DNA of 64,000 nt, from NCBI RefSeq assembly GCF_028682395.1, contig NZ_JANHLC010000002.1:248001-312000 (forward strand), given 5' to 3'. A model generated the notes under the pieces. That model was not told where the DNA came from. It saw nothing but the letters and a program-made list of their open reading frames with translations, and ran no database searches. The position numbers and the translations under genes were made by a program. Positions 55,715 through 64,000 of the stretch are shown here, piece after piece. This stretch comes from Pseudomonas putida. Its GTDB lineage: Bacteria; Pseudomonadota; Gammaproteobacteria; Pseudomonadales; Pseudomonadaceae. Positions within the stretch are counted from its first letter, which is position 1. Each line of letters starts with the position of its first letter.

Positions 55715-57058
55715 ATGCCCCTTGCCTCCCCCGAACTCCTCGCGCCTGCCGGCACCCTGAAGAACATGCGCTACGCCTTTGCCTACGGCGCCGATGCGGT
55801 CTATGCCGGCCAGCCTCGCTACAGCCTGCGGGTGCGCAACAACGAGTTCGACCATGCCAACCTGGCACTGGGGATCGCCGAAGCCCAGAGCCAGGGCAAG
55901 CGCTTCTACGTAGTGGTCAATATCGCGCCGCACAACGCCAAGCTGCGCACCTTCCTCAAAGACCTGGAGCCGGTGATCGCCATGGGCCCGGACGCGTTGA
56001 TCATGTCCGACCCAGGGCTGATCATGCTGGTGCGTCAACACTTCCCACAGATGCCGATTCACCTTTCCGTGCAGGCCAACACGGTGAACTGGGCCAGCGT
56101 GCAGTTCTGGCAGCAGATGGGCCTGAGCCGGATCATCCTGTCGCGCGAACTGTCCCTGGAGGAAATCGCCGAGATCCGCCAGCAGGTGCCAGACATGGAG
56201 CTGGAAGTCTTTGTCCATGGCGCCTTGTGCATGGCCTATTCGGGGCGCTGCCTGCTGTCGGGCTACATGAACAAGCGCGATGCCAACCAGGGTTCCTGCA
56301 CCAACGCCTGCCGCTGGAAATACTCCGCCCAGGAGGCCAGCGAAAATGCCGTCGGCGATATTGTCCAGCGCTTCGACCCGGCCATCGCCGAGCCCACCCT
56401 GGGCATTGGCGCCCCGACCGATCAAGTGTTTCTTTTACAGGAGGCCAATCGCCCCGACGAGCTGATGCCGGCCTTCGAGGATGAACACGGCACCTACATC
56501 ATGAATGCCAAGGATCTGCGCGCCGTACAGCATGTCGAGCGCCTGACGAAAATGGGCGTGCACTCGCTGAAGATCGAAGGGCGCACCAAATCGCACTTCT
56601 ATTGCGCGCGTACCACCCAGGTCTACCGTCAGGCCATCGACGACGCCGTGGCTGGCCGCGAATTCGACCGCCACCTGATGACCGACCTGGAGTCACTGGC
56701 CCAGCGTGGCTACACCGAAGGCTTTTTGCGCCGCCATGTGCATGACGAATATCAGAACTACCAGAACGGCAGCTCGGTTTCCGAGCGTCAGCAGTTTGTC
56801 GGCGAACTGACCGGCGAGCGCCGTGACCGGCTGGCCGAGGTCAAGGTCAAGAACCGCTTCGCAGTGGGCGACCACCTGGAACTGATGACCCCCAAGGGCA
56901 ACTTCCACTTCGACCTGAACCAACTGCACAACGCCCGCGGCGAAGCCATCGACGTCGCACCGGGCGACGGGCATACCGTGTACTTGCCGATCCCCGATCA
57001 GGTCGACCTGGCCTATGGCCTGCTGATGCGCGACCTTAAGCACGGCGGCGATCAGTAA
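55715..57058 (+). CDS. trhP: tRNA hydroxylation protein TrhP (YegQ, U32 family)
   Basis: 447 residues. U32 peptidase-fold protein that makes 5-hydroxyuridine at the tRNA wobble position using prephenate, together with TrhO or alone. N-terminal TIM-like domain PELLAPAGTLKNMRYAFAYG; the cysteine cluster for an iron-sulfur site is visible in HGALCMAYSGRCLL and GSCTNACRWK. The signature EVFVHGA is present. No peptidase activity is expected. Confidence 0.92.
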   Translation: MPLASPELLAPAGTLKNMRYAFAYGADAVYAGQPRYSLRVRNNEFDHANLALGIAEAQSQGKRFYVVVNIAPHNAKLRTFLKDLEPVIAMGPDALIMSDPGLIMLVRQHFPQMPIHLSVQANTVNWASVQFWQQMGLSRIILSRELSLEEIAEIRQQVPDMELEVFVHGALCMAYSGRCLLSGYMNKRDANQGSCTNACRWKYSAQEASENAVGDIVQRFDPAIAEPTLGIGAPTDQVFLLQEANRPDELMPAFEDEHGTYIMNAKDLRAVQHVERLTKMGVHSLKIEGRTKSHFYCARTTQVYRQAIDDAVAGREFDRHLMTDLESLAQRGYTEGFLRRHVHDEYQNYQNGSSVSERQQFVGELTGERRDRLAEVKVKNRFAVGDHLELMTPKGNFHFDLNQLHNARGEAIDVAPGDGHTVYLPIPDQVDLAYGLLMRDLKHGGDQ

Positions 57059-57110
57059 GACCGGGCCAGGCTGACGCCCAGAGCAAACACCCTGCACTCA
57101 ACATGCTCGA

Positions 57111-57145
57111 GCGGCCACCCGGCTCCCACCGGGCGATGGCCGCCG
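57111..57145. terminator. Possible hairpin between trhP and the antiporter gene
   Basis: CGGCCA...TGGCCG with inner CCCGG/CCGGG lies between convergent genes. No T tract is visible on either strand, so termination is uncertain. Confidence 0.35.
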
Positions 57146-57158
57146 TCTGAAAGAAGCG

Positions 57159-58478
57159 TTAGAGCACCATCGCCGCCACCCAGCCAAACAGCAGCAGTGG
57201 CAGGTTGTAATGCAGGAAGGTCGGTACCACGGTGTCCCAGATATGGTGGTGCTGGCCATCGATATTCAGGCCCGAGGTCGGCCCCAGGGTCGAATCCGAG
57301 GCCGGTGAGCCGGCATCACCCAACGCCCCAGCCGTGCCCACGATGCAGACAATCGCCAGCGGGCTAAAGCCCAGTTGCACGCACAGCGGCACAAAAATCG
57401 CGGCCAGAATCGGCACGGTCGAAAACGACGAACCGATGCCCATCGTCACCAGCAACCCCACCAGCAACATCAGCAACGCACCAACGCCACGGCTATGGCC
57501 AATCCAGCTGGCCGAGGATTCAACGAGCGTCTTGACCTCCCCCGTGGCCTTCATCACTTCGGCAAACCCCGAGGCGGCGATCATGATAAAGCCGATCATC
57601 GCCATCATTTTCATGCCTTCGGTAAACAGATCGTCGGTCTCGCGCCAACGCACAACTCCGGAAACCGAGAAGATCAGGAAGCCGGCCAGTGCACCGACAA
57701 TCATCGAGTCCAGCAGCAACTGGATCACGAACGCTGCCGCAATCGCCACGCCGGCGACCAGCAGGGTCAAGGGGTTGTACTGCACCGCCACCTGCTCGGC
57801 CTGTTCGATCTTCTTCAAGTCATAACGGCGCTTCTTGCGATAGCTGATAAAAACCGCCGTCAACAGCCCCACCAACATCCCCAGGGCGGGGATGGCCATG
57901 GCCTGGCTCACATTGACCTGGCTAATGTCCACACCACTTTTACTGACATTGGCCAGCAGGATCTGGTTAAGGAAAATATTGCCAAAGCCGACCGGCAAAA
58001 ACATGTACGGCGTAATCAAGCCAAAGGTCATGACACAGGCGATCAGACGTCGATCAAGTTCCAACTTGGTCAATACATAGAGCAGCGGCGGCACCAGCAA
58101 CGGAATAAAGGCGATATGAATCGGCAGGACATTCTGCGAGCAGATCGCCACGACCAGCAGCAGACCGATCAACAGCCATTTCATCCCGCCGCCGCCCGCC
58201 GCCTCTTGCCGGCCAACCATCGCCAGCGCCTTGTCCGCCAGGGCATGGGCCAGGCCCGACTTGGCAATCGCCACCGCGAAGGCGCCGAGCAAGGCGTACG
58301 ACAATGCAACAGTAGCACCGCCACCCAGGCCGGCATTGAAGGCCTTGAGCGTGTCGGCCATGCCCAGCCCTCCGACCAGACCACCCGCAATGGCACCGAC
58401 GATCAGTGCGATGACCACGTGCACACGGGACAGGCTGAGGACCAGCATGATGCCGACCGCAGCGATGACTGCATTCAT
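57159..58478 (-). CDS. Na+/H+ antiporter family protein (NhaC/YuiF-like)
   Basis: 439 residues, 11-12 membrane helices. Family hallmarks are the N-terminal [17 protein letters not shown], the [19 protein letters not shown] loop, and the [20 protein letters not shown] segment, which is typical of the NhaC-like/YuiF group. May export Na+ or organic ions or take up amino acids. Divergent from the chemoreceptor gene; in P. aeruginosa a transporter gene also lies next to the tlpQ chemoreceptor gene (memory), so substrate and ligand may be related. Confidence 0.85.
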   Translation of the reverse strand: MNAVIAAVGIMLVLSLSRVHVVIALIVGAIAGGLVGGLGMADTLKAFNAGLGGGATVALSYALLGAFAVAIAKSGLAHALADKALAMVGRQEAAGGGGMKWLLIGLLLVVAICSQNVLPIHIAFIPLLVPPLLYVLTKLELDRRLIACVMTFGLITPYMFLPVGFGNIFLNQILLANVSKSGVDISQVNVSQAMAIPALGMLVGLLTAVFISYRKKRRYDLKKIEQAEQVAVQYNPLTLLVAGVAIAAAFVIQLLLDSMIVGALAGFLIFSVSGVVRWRETDDLFTEGMKMMAMIGFIMIAASGFAEVMKATGEVKTLVESSASWIGHSRGVGALLMLLVGLLVTMGIGSSFSTVPILAAIFVPLCVQLGFSPLAIVCIVGTAGALGDAGSPASDSTLGPTSGLNIDGQHHHIWDTVVPTFLHYNLPLLLFGWVAAMVL

Positions 58479-58819
58479 CTTTGTTACTCCACAACCAGAA
58501 ACAACAGCAATAAGTGATGGCTTCGGCCACGAACCGCATAGGCAGTTGCCGAACTAAAGGAGGTTTTTTATTCGAGGGCGCGCACTTTGCAGCAGGTCCG
58601 ACAGCTTGTCAAAGCGCTGGACCCGCCACCCGACCAAAGTTGCCCAATGATCATTTAAAGGAAAATACGCGCTTGTCATCAGCGTTCGTCCGACAATCCT
58701 TCAATTTTCCTAGCGTAATAGTGCCAAGTTCGTACTGATTTGCCGCATTACATAAAGAAACAGATTCTTATGTCGTTACAATCCGCTATTACCTTGCCTA
58801 ACTGCTCAAGGATGGACCC
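58479..58819. other. Intergenic region between antiporter and chemoreceptor genes (341 bases)
   Basis: No gene is seen. It must hold the two divergent promoters; the right half (58620-58800) is AT-rich. I could not find a convincing FliA-type motif for the chemoreceptor. Confidence 0.4.
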
Positions 58820-60967
58820 ATGTTTCTTCGACAACTCTCCATTCAATGGAAGATCACCCTCCTCGCCGGGCTGTGCCTGCTGGGTATCGTCAGCCTGCTG
58901 GTGGGCCTGTCGCTCTATCGCATGGAACACAACGCCGACCAGGTCAAAGCCGCCAGCGCGCAGATGCTCGACAGCTCGGCCCAGGCGCGCATCGAGGCCC
59001 AGGGCGAAGTCCAGGCCTTGGGTATTCGCCGCCAGTTCATGGACGCCTACCAATACGGCAGCGGCTTCTCCCGCCAGGTCCTGTTTTTGCGCGAGCAGGC
59101 GGAAAAACGTTTTCTCGACGCCTTCGACCTGCGCGAAGACCTGACCCGCCAGGTCAAGACCGCCTTGCAGAATAATCCGGAGCTGCTGGGCCTGTCCCTG
59201 GTCTTCGAAGCCAATGCCCTGGATGGCAAGGATGAGTTGTTTGTTGACCAGAAAGATCTGGGCAGCAATGAAAAGGGGCGCTTTGCACTCTACTGGTCGC
59301 AACCGATCCCCGGCCAGATCACCGCCATGAGCCTGCCCGAGCGCGATATCGCCGATACCAGCGCCGGCCCCAGCGGCGAGGCGAACAATGCCTGGTTCAC
59401 CTGCCCGCGCAGCACCCTCAAGCCCTGCGTGATCGAACCCTACTTCTACGAGATCAATGGCCAGAACGTGCTGATGACCAGCATCGTCTTCCCGTTGATG
59501 GATGACGGCAAAGTCATTGCCTCGCTGTCGGTGGACATCAACCTCAACAGCCTGCAGACCCTGAGCCAGCAGGCCAGTGCCAAGCTGTACGACGGCCAGA
59601 CCCACGTCAGCATCATCAGCCCGCTGGGCCTGCTCGCCGGCCATAGTGCCGATGCCGGCAAACTCGGCCAGCGCCTGGTCCAGGTCGATGGCGCCGATGG
59701 TCCACAACTGCTCGGCCTGCTCACCCGTGGCCTGGAGCCGCAAAGCCTGCGCAGCCATGGCAATCTGAAAATTCTGGCGCCCTTCCTGCCCATCCCCAAT
59801 GGCAAGCCATGGGGCGTGCTGCTCGACGTGCCGGAGCCGGTGCTGGTCGGCCCCGCCGAGCACCTCAAAAACCAGTTGGACGCAAGCAACCACGAAAGCA
59901 CCCTGATCGAATTGACCCTGGGTCTGCTGGCTGCGGTGCTCGGCCTGCTGCTGATCTGGCTGATGGCCCGCAGCGTGACCCGGCCGATCCTCGCCGTGGC
60001 CCATATGCTCGAAGATATCGCCAGTGGCGAAGGCGACCTGACACGCCGCCTGGACTACGCCAAACGCGATGAGCTGGGCGAACTGGCGGGCTGGTTCAAC
60101 CGTTTTCTCGACAAGCTGCAACCGGTGATTGCCGAGGTCAAGCGCACCGTCCAGGACGCCCGTGGCACCGCCGACCAGTCGGCCGCCATCGCCAGCCAGA
60201 CCAGCGCCGGCATGGAGCAGCAGTACCGCCAGGTCGATCAGGTGGCCACCGCCTCCCACGAAATGAGCGCCACGGCGCAGGATGTCGCACGCAGCGCCGC
60301 CCAGGCGGCCCAGGCCGCCCGCGAAGCGGACCAGGCGACGCAGGAGGGGCTCAAGGTCATTGATCGCACCACGGCCAGCATTGGCCATCTGGCCGCCGAC
60401 ATGAGCGATGCCATGGGCGAAGTCGAAGGGTTGTCGGCCAATAGCGAGAAAATCGGCTCGGTCCTGGAAGTGATTCGTGCCATCGCCGAGCAGACCAACC
60501 TGCTGGCCCTCAACGCGGCCATTGAAGCGGCCCGGGCCGGGGAAGCCGGACGCGGCTTTGCCGTGGTCGCCGATGAGGTGCGCAACCTGGCTCGCCGCAC
60601 CCAGGAGTCGGTGGAGGAAACCCGCCAGGTGATCGAACAATTGCAGGCCGGCACCCGCGATGTAGTCGAGTCCATGGGCAACAGCCATCGCCAGGCCCAG
60701 GACAGCGTCGACCAGGTCAGCCACGCCGTGACCGCGCTGCAACAGATCGGCAATGCCGTTACGGTAATTACCGATATGAACCTGCAGATTGCCAGCGCCG
60801 CCGAAGAGCAGAGCGCCGTGGCCGAAGAGATCAATGGCAATGTGACGAGCATTCGCGATGTCACTGAGTCGCTGTCCGAGCAGGCCAACGAGTCGGCGCG
60901 GGTCAGCCAGGCGCTCAACAGCCTGGCCAATCACCAGCAAGGCTTGATGGACCAGTTCCGCGTCTAG
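58820..60967 (+). CDS. Methyl-accepting chemotaxis protein, large periplasmic (dCACHE-type) sensor
   Basis: 715 residues. TM1 at about 11-31, a ~330-residue periplasmic ligand domain (long N-terminal helix, then two alpha/beta modules, as in dCACHE), TM2 at about 365-385, HAMP, then a signalling hairpin with the universal tip ([20 protein letters not shown], then [18 protein letters not shown]). Senses a ligand in the periplasm and controls CheA. Size and neighbourhood resemble TlpQ/McpU, which bind histamine and polyamines, but the ligand residues cannot be verified here. Confidence 0.93.
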   Translation: MFLRQLSIQWKITLLAGLCLLGIVSLLVGLSLYRMEHNADQVKAASAQMLDSSAQARIEAQGEVQALGIRRQFMDAYQYGSGFSRQVLFLREQAEKRFLDAFDLREDLTRQVKTALQNNPELLGLSLVFEANALDGKDELFVDQKDLGSNEKGRFALYWSQPIPGQITAMSLPERDIADTSAGPSGEANNAWFTCPRSTLKPCVIEPYFYEINGQNVLMTSIVFPLMDDGKVIASLSVDINLNSLQTLSQQASAKLYDGQTHVSIISPLGLLAGHSADAGKLGQRLVQVDGADGPQLLGLLTRGLEPQSLRSHGNLKILAPFLPIPNGKPWGVLLDVPEPVLVGPAEHLKNQLDASNHESTLIELTLGLLAAVLGLLLIWLMARSVTRPILAVAHMLEDIASGEGDLTRRLDYAKRDELGELAGWFNRFLDKLQPVIAEVKRTVQDARGTADQSAAIASQTSAGMEQQYRQVDQVATASHEMSATAQDVARSAAQAAQAAREADQATQEGLKVIDRTTASIGHLAADMSDAMGEVEGLSANSEKIGSVLEVIRAIAEQTNLLALNAAIEAARAGEAGRGFAVVADEVRNLARRTQESVEETRQVIEQLQAGTRDVVESMGNSHRQAQDSVDQVSHAVTALQQIGNAVTVITDMNLQIASAAEEQSAVAEEINGNVTSIRDVTESLSEQANESARVSQALNSLANHQQGLMDQFRV

Positions 60968-60975
60968 GGCACTCA

Positions 60976-61012
60976 CCCTCTCGCCGTACCATGGCTACGG
61001 CGAGAGGGTTTT
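60976..61012 (+). terminator. Terminator of the chemoreceptor gene
   Basis: CCCTCTCGCCGTA/TACGGCGAGAGGG stem followed by TTTTCT. Its right arm is also the last codons and stop of the convergent kinase gene. Confidence 0.8.
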
Positions 61013-62317
61013 CTCCAGCTCGACATCCACCCGCAACCCACCCAGCTCGCTGTCGCGCAAACTCAAGCGGCCGCCCCAGGCCTCGACAATATCGCGCACG
61101 ATCCCCAGCCCCAGGCCGTGGCCTTGGGTGTGCTCGTCCAGCCGTGCGCCACGACCAAAAACCTTGTCACGCTGGCTGGCCGGGATTCCCGGGCCATCAT
61201 CCTCGACACTCAGGCGATAACCGCCCGGCAGGGTTTCGACGCTCAGCCGGACCTGGCTATCGGCCCACTTGCAGGCGTTGTCCAGCAGATTGCCGAGCAG
61301 CTCCAGCAGATCTTCCCGATCCCAGGGCAGGCCCAGCCCCGTCGGCGCCTGCCAGCTCAGATCCAGATGGCCACCATGCATCATCTGCAGGGTGGCGAAC
61401 AGCGCCGGCAGCTCGCGGTCGCAGTCGAATCGCGCACCCGGCAAGGCCTCGCCGGCCAGTCGTGCGCGATTGAGTTCGCGGCCCAAGCGCTGTTGGATCT
61501 GTTCCAACTGCTCGCGCAGCACGCGCCGCAGTTCGGGATGCTGATCCAGGGCCGGACCTTGCACCGCACTGCCCAGCACCGCCAGCGGCGTCTTCAGCGC
61601 ATGCCCCAGGTTCCCCAGGGCATTGCGCGAGCGGGTCAGGCTCGCCTCGGTATGCACCAGCAAATGATTGATCTGCGCCACCAGGGGCTCGAACTCGACC
61701 GGCACCTGGGTATCGAGCTGCGAGCGCTGGCCCTGCTGCAGTTGGGCGATCTGTTCGCGTGCGCGCTCCAAGGGACGCAGTGCGCCACGCACAGTCAGGC
61801 GTTGCAGCAGAACAATCATGAGCAAGCCGAGCAGGCCAAGCCCGAAACCGATCCGCTGCACCCGGGCAAAATTCTCCCGTAGCGGGCTGTAGTCCTGGGC
61901 AACGGTAATGGAGATCGCCTGGCCCAGGCGCCGGTAGTCCGAGCGCAGTACCAGCAGTTGCTGATCTTCCGGCCCCTGCTGCAGGGTGTCGAGCAGACCG
62001 GGGCTGGCCGGCTGTTCAAGCTCGGCATCCCACAAGGAGCGCGAGCGCCAGTGGTTGCCGGCAAAGTCGATACGAAAGTAATGCCCCGAAAACGGCCGTT
62101 GATAGGCCGGCGACAAGCGCTGTTCATCCAGCTGGATGCCCGCCGGGCCACGGACCAGGGCCACCAGCAGGCTTTCGCTGTCGTTGCGCAGCTCATCTTG
62201 CAGATAGCGCTTGAGCCCGCTCTCGAACAGCCACAGGCTGGTCTGCGCCAACCCCAGCCCGACCACCAGGATCACACTGGCCAGCCCCAGGCTCAACCGC
62301 CGCTGGATCGACCTCAC
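60995..62317 (-). CDS. Sensor histidine kinase
   Basis: 440 residues. TM1 at about 10-30, a periplasmic sensor of about 125 residues, TM2 at about 156-172, HAMP, then HisKA with His239 ([16 protein letters not shown]) and HATPase with N box ([13 protein letters not shown]), G1 (VEDDGPGIP) and G2 (GHGLGLGIV). PmrB/QseC/PhoQ-like. In P. aeruginosa the kinase near tlpQ is BqsS/CarS (Fe2+/Ca2+); the RExxE motif reported for BqsS is not seen here, so the signal may differ. Overlaps the regulator gene by four bases. Confidence 0.92.
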   Translation of the reverse strand: MRSIQRRLSLGLASVILVVGLGLAQTSLWLFESGLKRYLQDELRNDSESLLVALVRGPAGIQLDEQRLSPAYQRPFSGHYFRIDFAGNHWRSRSLWDAELEQPASPGLLDTLQQGPEDQQLLVLRSDYRRLGQAISITVAQDYSPLRENFARVQRIGFGLGLLGLLMIVLLQRLTVRGALRPLERAREQIAQLQQGQRSQLDTQVPVEFEPLVAQINHLLVHTEASLTRSRNALGNLGHALKTPLAVLGSAVQGPALDQHPELRRVLREQLEQIQQRLGRELNRARLAGEALPGARFDCDRELPALFATLQMMHGGHLDLSWQAPTGLGLPWDREDLLELLGNLLDNACKWADSQVRLSVETLPGGYRLSVEDDGPGIPASQRDKVFGRGARLDEHTQGHGLGLGIVRDIVEAWGGRLSLRDSELGGLRVDVELEKTLSP

Positions 62318-62982
62318 GACGCCTGGGCGCCGTAGACATAGCCCTGGCCACGACGGGTTTCAATCACCTCACGGCCCAGCTTGCGGCGCAGGTGATTGAC
62401 ATGCACTTCCAGCACATTGGAATCGCGCTCGGTTTCACCGTCATAGAGATGGTCGGCCAGATGGCTTTTGGAAAGAATCCGCTGGGGATGCAGCATGAAA
62501 TAACGCAGCAGGCGAAACTCGGCGGCCGTCAGCTGGATCTGTTCGCCGTCGCGAATGACGCATTGACGCCCCTCATCGAGCTGCAGGCCGGCCACTTCCA
62601 GGGTCGGTTGATTGGGCTGGCCCTTGGAGCGGCGCAACAGTGCCTGGATCCGCAGTTGCAGCTCTTCGGGATGAAACGGCTTGCTCAGGTAGTCATCGGC
62701 CCCGGCCTTGAGCCCTTCGATGCGCTCGGCCCAGGAACCGCGTGCAGTCAACACCAGTACCGGCACCGCAAGCCCGTCGGCGCGCCATTGCCTGAGCACG
62801 TCCAGGCCCGGCAGCCCCGGCAGACCGAGGTCGAGAATAATCAGGTCATAGGGTTCGCTGGCGCCCTGATACAGGGCATCGCGCCCGTCGGCCAGCCAGT
62901 CGACGGCATAGCCCTGGCGCTGCAGGCCCGCCAGCAGTTCATCGGCCAGTGGTACATTGTCCTCGACCAGCAACAGGCGCAT
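62314..62982 (-). CDS. OmpR/PhoB-family response regulator
   Basis: 222 residues. Receiver with Asp51 ([10 protein letters not shown]), Thr/Lys pair ([17 protein letters not shown]), then a winged-helix domain ([20 protein letters not shown] and [20 protein letters not shown]). Cytoplasmic transcription factor paired with the downstream kinase. Its start overlaps the PepSY gene stop by one base (TGATG). Confidence 0.95.
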   Translation of the reverse strand: MRLLLVEDNVPLADELLAGLQRQGYAVDWLADGRDALYQGASEPYDLIILDLGLPGLPGLDVLRQWRADGLAVPVLVLTARGSWAERIEGLKAGADDYLSKPFHPEELQLRIQALLRRSKGQPNQPTLEVAGLQLDEGRQCVIRDGEQIQLTAAEFRLLRYFMLHPQRILSKSHLADHLYDGETERDSNVLEVHVNHLRRKLGREVIETRRGQGYVYGAQAS

Positions 62983-63290
62983 CAGTTGTCTTCCTTGTCT
63001 TTGAGCAAGCGCCCGGTGCGGGCATCGAGTTCGAGTTCGCGCACCACGCCTTCGCGGGTCAGCAACTCGACTTCATAGACGTAGATATCGTCCTCTTCCT
63101 CCAGCTCCGCTTCCAGCAAGCGGGCCCCGGGGTAATGCCCCAGGGCCTGTTGCAGCAAGTGCTCCAGAGGCAGGATCAAGCCCTCCTGACGCAAGCGCAG
63201 GGCCTCGTCCTGATCCAGGTCACGCGCCATCGCCAGCGAACAGAGGGCAAGCAGTGCCAGCATGGCCCAGGCGCGATATTTTGCCTTCAT
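62982..63290 (-). CDS. PepSY-domain periplasmic protein
   Basis: 102 residues from ATG 63290. Signal peptide ([20 protein letters not shown]) followed by one PepSY domain: helix [17 protein letters not shown], then [20 protein letters not shown], and [17 protein letters not shown]. PepSY domains often inhibit proteases or bind metal or inhibitors. Paralogous to the upstream gene; a longer frame (to 63350) would overlap it heavily and is rejected. Confidence 0.88.
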   Translation of the reverse strand: MKAKYRAWAMLALLALCSLAMARDLDQDEALRLRQEGLILPLEHLLQQALGHYPGARLLEAELEEEDDIYVYEVELLTREGVVRELELDARTGRLLKDKEDN

Positions 63291-63598
63291 TACGTATCCT
63301 GATGATCCTTGAGCACTTGCCCGGTCGTGGCGTCCAGCTCCACGTCCCATTCGACGCCCTGGGCGTCACGCAGCTCGACTTGATAAATGTACTTGCCGTA
63401 GGCCTCTTCCAGCTCGGTCTCGACCACCGTGGCTCCCGGGTGCTTGGCCAAGGCCGTGGCATTGAGCTGCTCGAAGGACTGGATAGTCCCGGCATCGCGC
63501 AATTTTAGCGCGACATCCGGGCCCAGGTCGCGGGCAAAGGCAGAGGCGGTGCCCAGGCTGAAAGTGGCGGCGGTTATCAATGCGATCAGGGCTTTCAT
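63290..63598 (-). CDS. PepSY-domain periplasmic protein
   Basis: 102 residues with GGAG upstream of ATG 63598. Signal peptide MKALIALITAATFSLGTASA, then PepSY: VALKLRDAGTIQSFEQLNAT, ATVVETELEEAYGKYIYQVE and WDVELDATTGQVLKDHQD. First gene of the four-gene operon. Acidic, consistent with cation binding, which is inference. Confidence 0.9.
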   Translation of the reverse strand: MKALIALITAATFSLGTASAFARDLGPDVALKLRDAGTIQSFEQLNATALAKHPGATVVETELEEAYGKYIYQVELRDAQGVEWDVELDATTGQVLKDHQDT

Positions 63599-63675
63599 GG
63601 TCAGTCTCCGTAATATTGTGAAATATCCACATCGGGCACCCTACCCTCGATCGCTTAAACCAAGCTGAATAAGCC

Positions 63676-64000
63676 CTAGCGCTGACGCCAGGCGCGGCTG
63701 GAAATGCTCAGGGAATTCTTGTCCGGATCCTTGGCATTGGCAAAGCAGTAGCCGTCACCCTGATGAGTCGGGCCGAATACCAGCCCGCGCTCGGCACTCT
63801 CACGCTTGAACGCCTCCACATCCTCGACATCGAACACCAGCTTGATCCCGACATGGCCCAGCTTGATGCTCTTGGCTGCCGGATGCAGATAGATCGCCAG
63901 GCCGCCAATCGGCGAGTGCAGCTCGATCATCCCGCCCGCCTCGTCCGGCACCACTTCAAAGCCGAAATAGCGCTGATAGAACGCGGCCGTGACCGACATA
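63676..64000 (-). CDS. VOC-family (glyoxalase-like) protein, 5' end outside window
   Basis: The visible 107 residues begin inside the first VOC module (MSVTAAFYQRYFGFEVVPDE); homologues have 10-20 residues before this, so the gene very likely continues past position 64000. GHVGIKLVFDVEDVEAF and GYCFANAKDPDKNSLSISSR are the usual second-half features (the metal ligand segment KDPDKN). Catalytic role cannot be assigned. Confidence 0.8.
   Translation of the reverse strand, partial: MSVTAAFYQRYFGFEVVPDEAGGMIELHSPIGGLAIYLHPAAKSIKLGHVGIKLVFDVEDVEAFKRESAERGLVFGPTHQGDGYCFANAKDPDKNSLSISSRAWRQR

Overview
The window is chromosomal DNA from a gamma-proteobacterium of the genus Pseudomonas, probably the fluorescens/putida side of the genus. 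Evidence is the high GC content, Pseudomonas-type REP palindromes, a fused nuoCD in a 13-gene nuo operon, side-by-side dimeric (icd) and monomeric (idh) isocitrate dehydrogenases, and the order purB-roxA-aceA-nuo. The species cannot be fixed from the sequence alone.

Layout. 1-1.5 kb: the 3' end of an autotransporter barrel gene and a TPR-LicD protein. 1.47-4.2 kb: a decayed prophage morphogenesis fragment on the minus strand (tail gene with a stop codon, gp10-like gene, head-closure gene, truncated connector gene) carrying an AT-rich nitrilase-superfamily gene, and ending at IS-like direct repeats and a tRNA-Ser(UGA). 4.4-8.7 kb: yccA, the tusDCBE sulfur relay with a TrpD2/YbiB-like gene, and a glutathionyl-hydroquinone reductase gene. 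8.8-16.3 kb, minus strand: ftsK, lolA, rarA, crcB, serS, cysG. 16.8-21.9 kb: aat, bpt, infA, then clpS-clpA on the minus strand (a complete N-degron pathway) and cspD. 21.9-26 kb: icd and idh, divergent. 26-32.4 kb: a Nudix gene, mnmA-hflD, purB, roxA, a GNAT gene and a secretin-like periplasmic protein. 32.9-34.3 kb: aceA behind a probable operator, promoter and long leader. 34.8-49.7 kb: nuoA to nuoN. 50-54.5 kb: an accessory island with a YcaO enzyme, a TonB-dependent receptor and a Vat-like acetyltransferase. 54.5-64 kb: an AI-2E family transporter, trhP (yegQ), an NhaC-type antiporter, a chemoreceptor, and a PepSY-PepSY-response regulator-kinase operon, ending in a cut VOC gene.

How it works together. 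Central carbon flow is strongly represented: icd/idh and aceA compete at the isocitrate branch point, and the nuo operon uses the NADH. The nuo leader carries a good Fur-box match and a hairpin element. Protein and RNA quality genes (aat, bpt, clpSA, tus, mnmA, trhP, roxA, serS) form a second theme: four of them act on tRNA wobble uridine.

The least explained part is the YcaO-TonB receptor-Vat island, which has no recognisable partner cyclodehydratase and offers only short candidate peptides. The nitrilase-like gene inside the prophage relic and the regulatory leaders of aceA and nuo are the next most interesting items.
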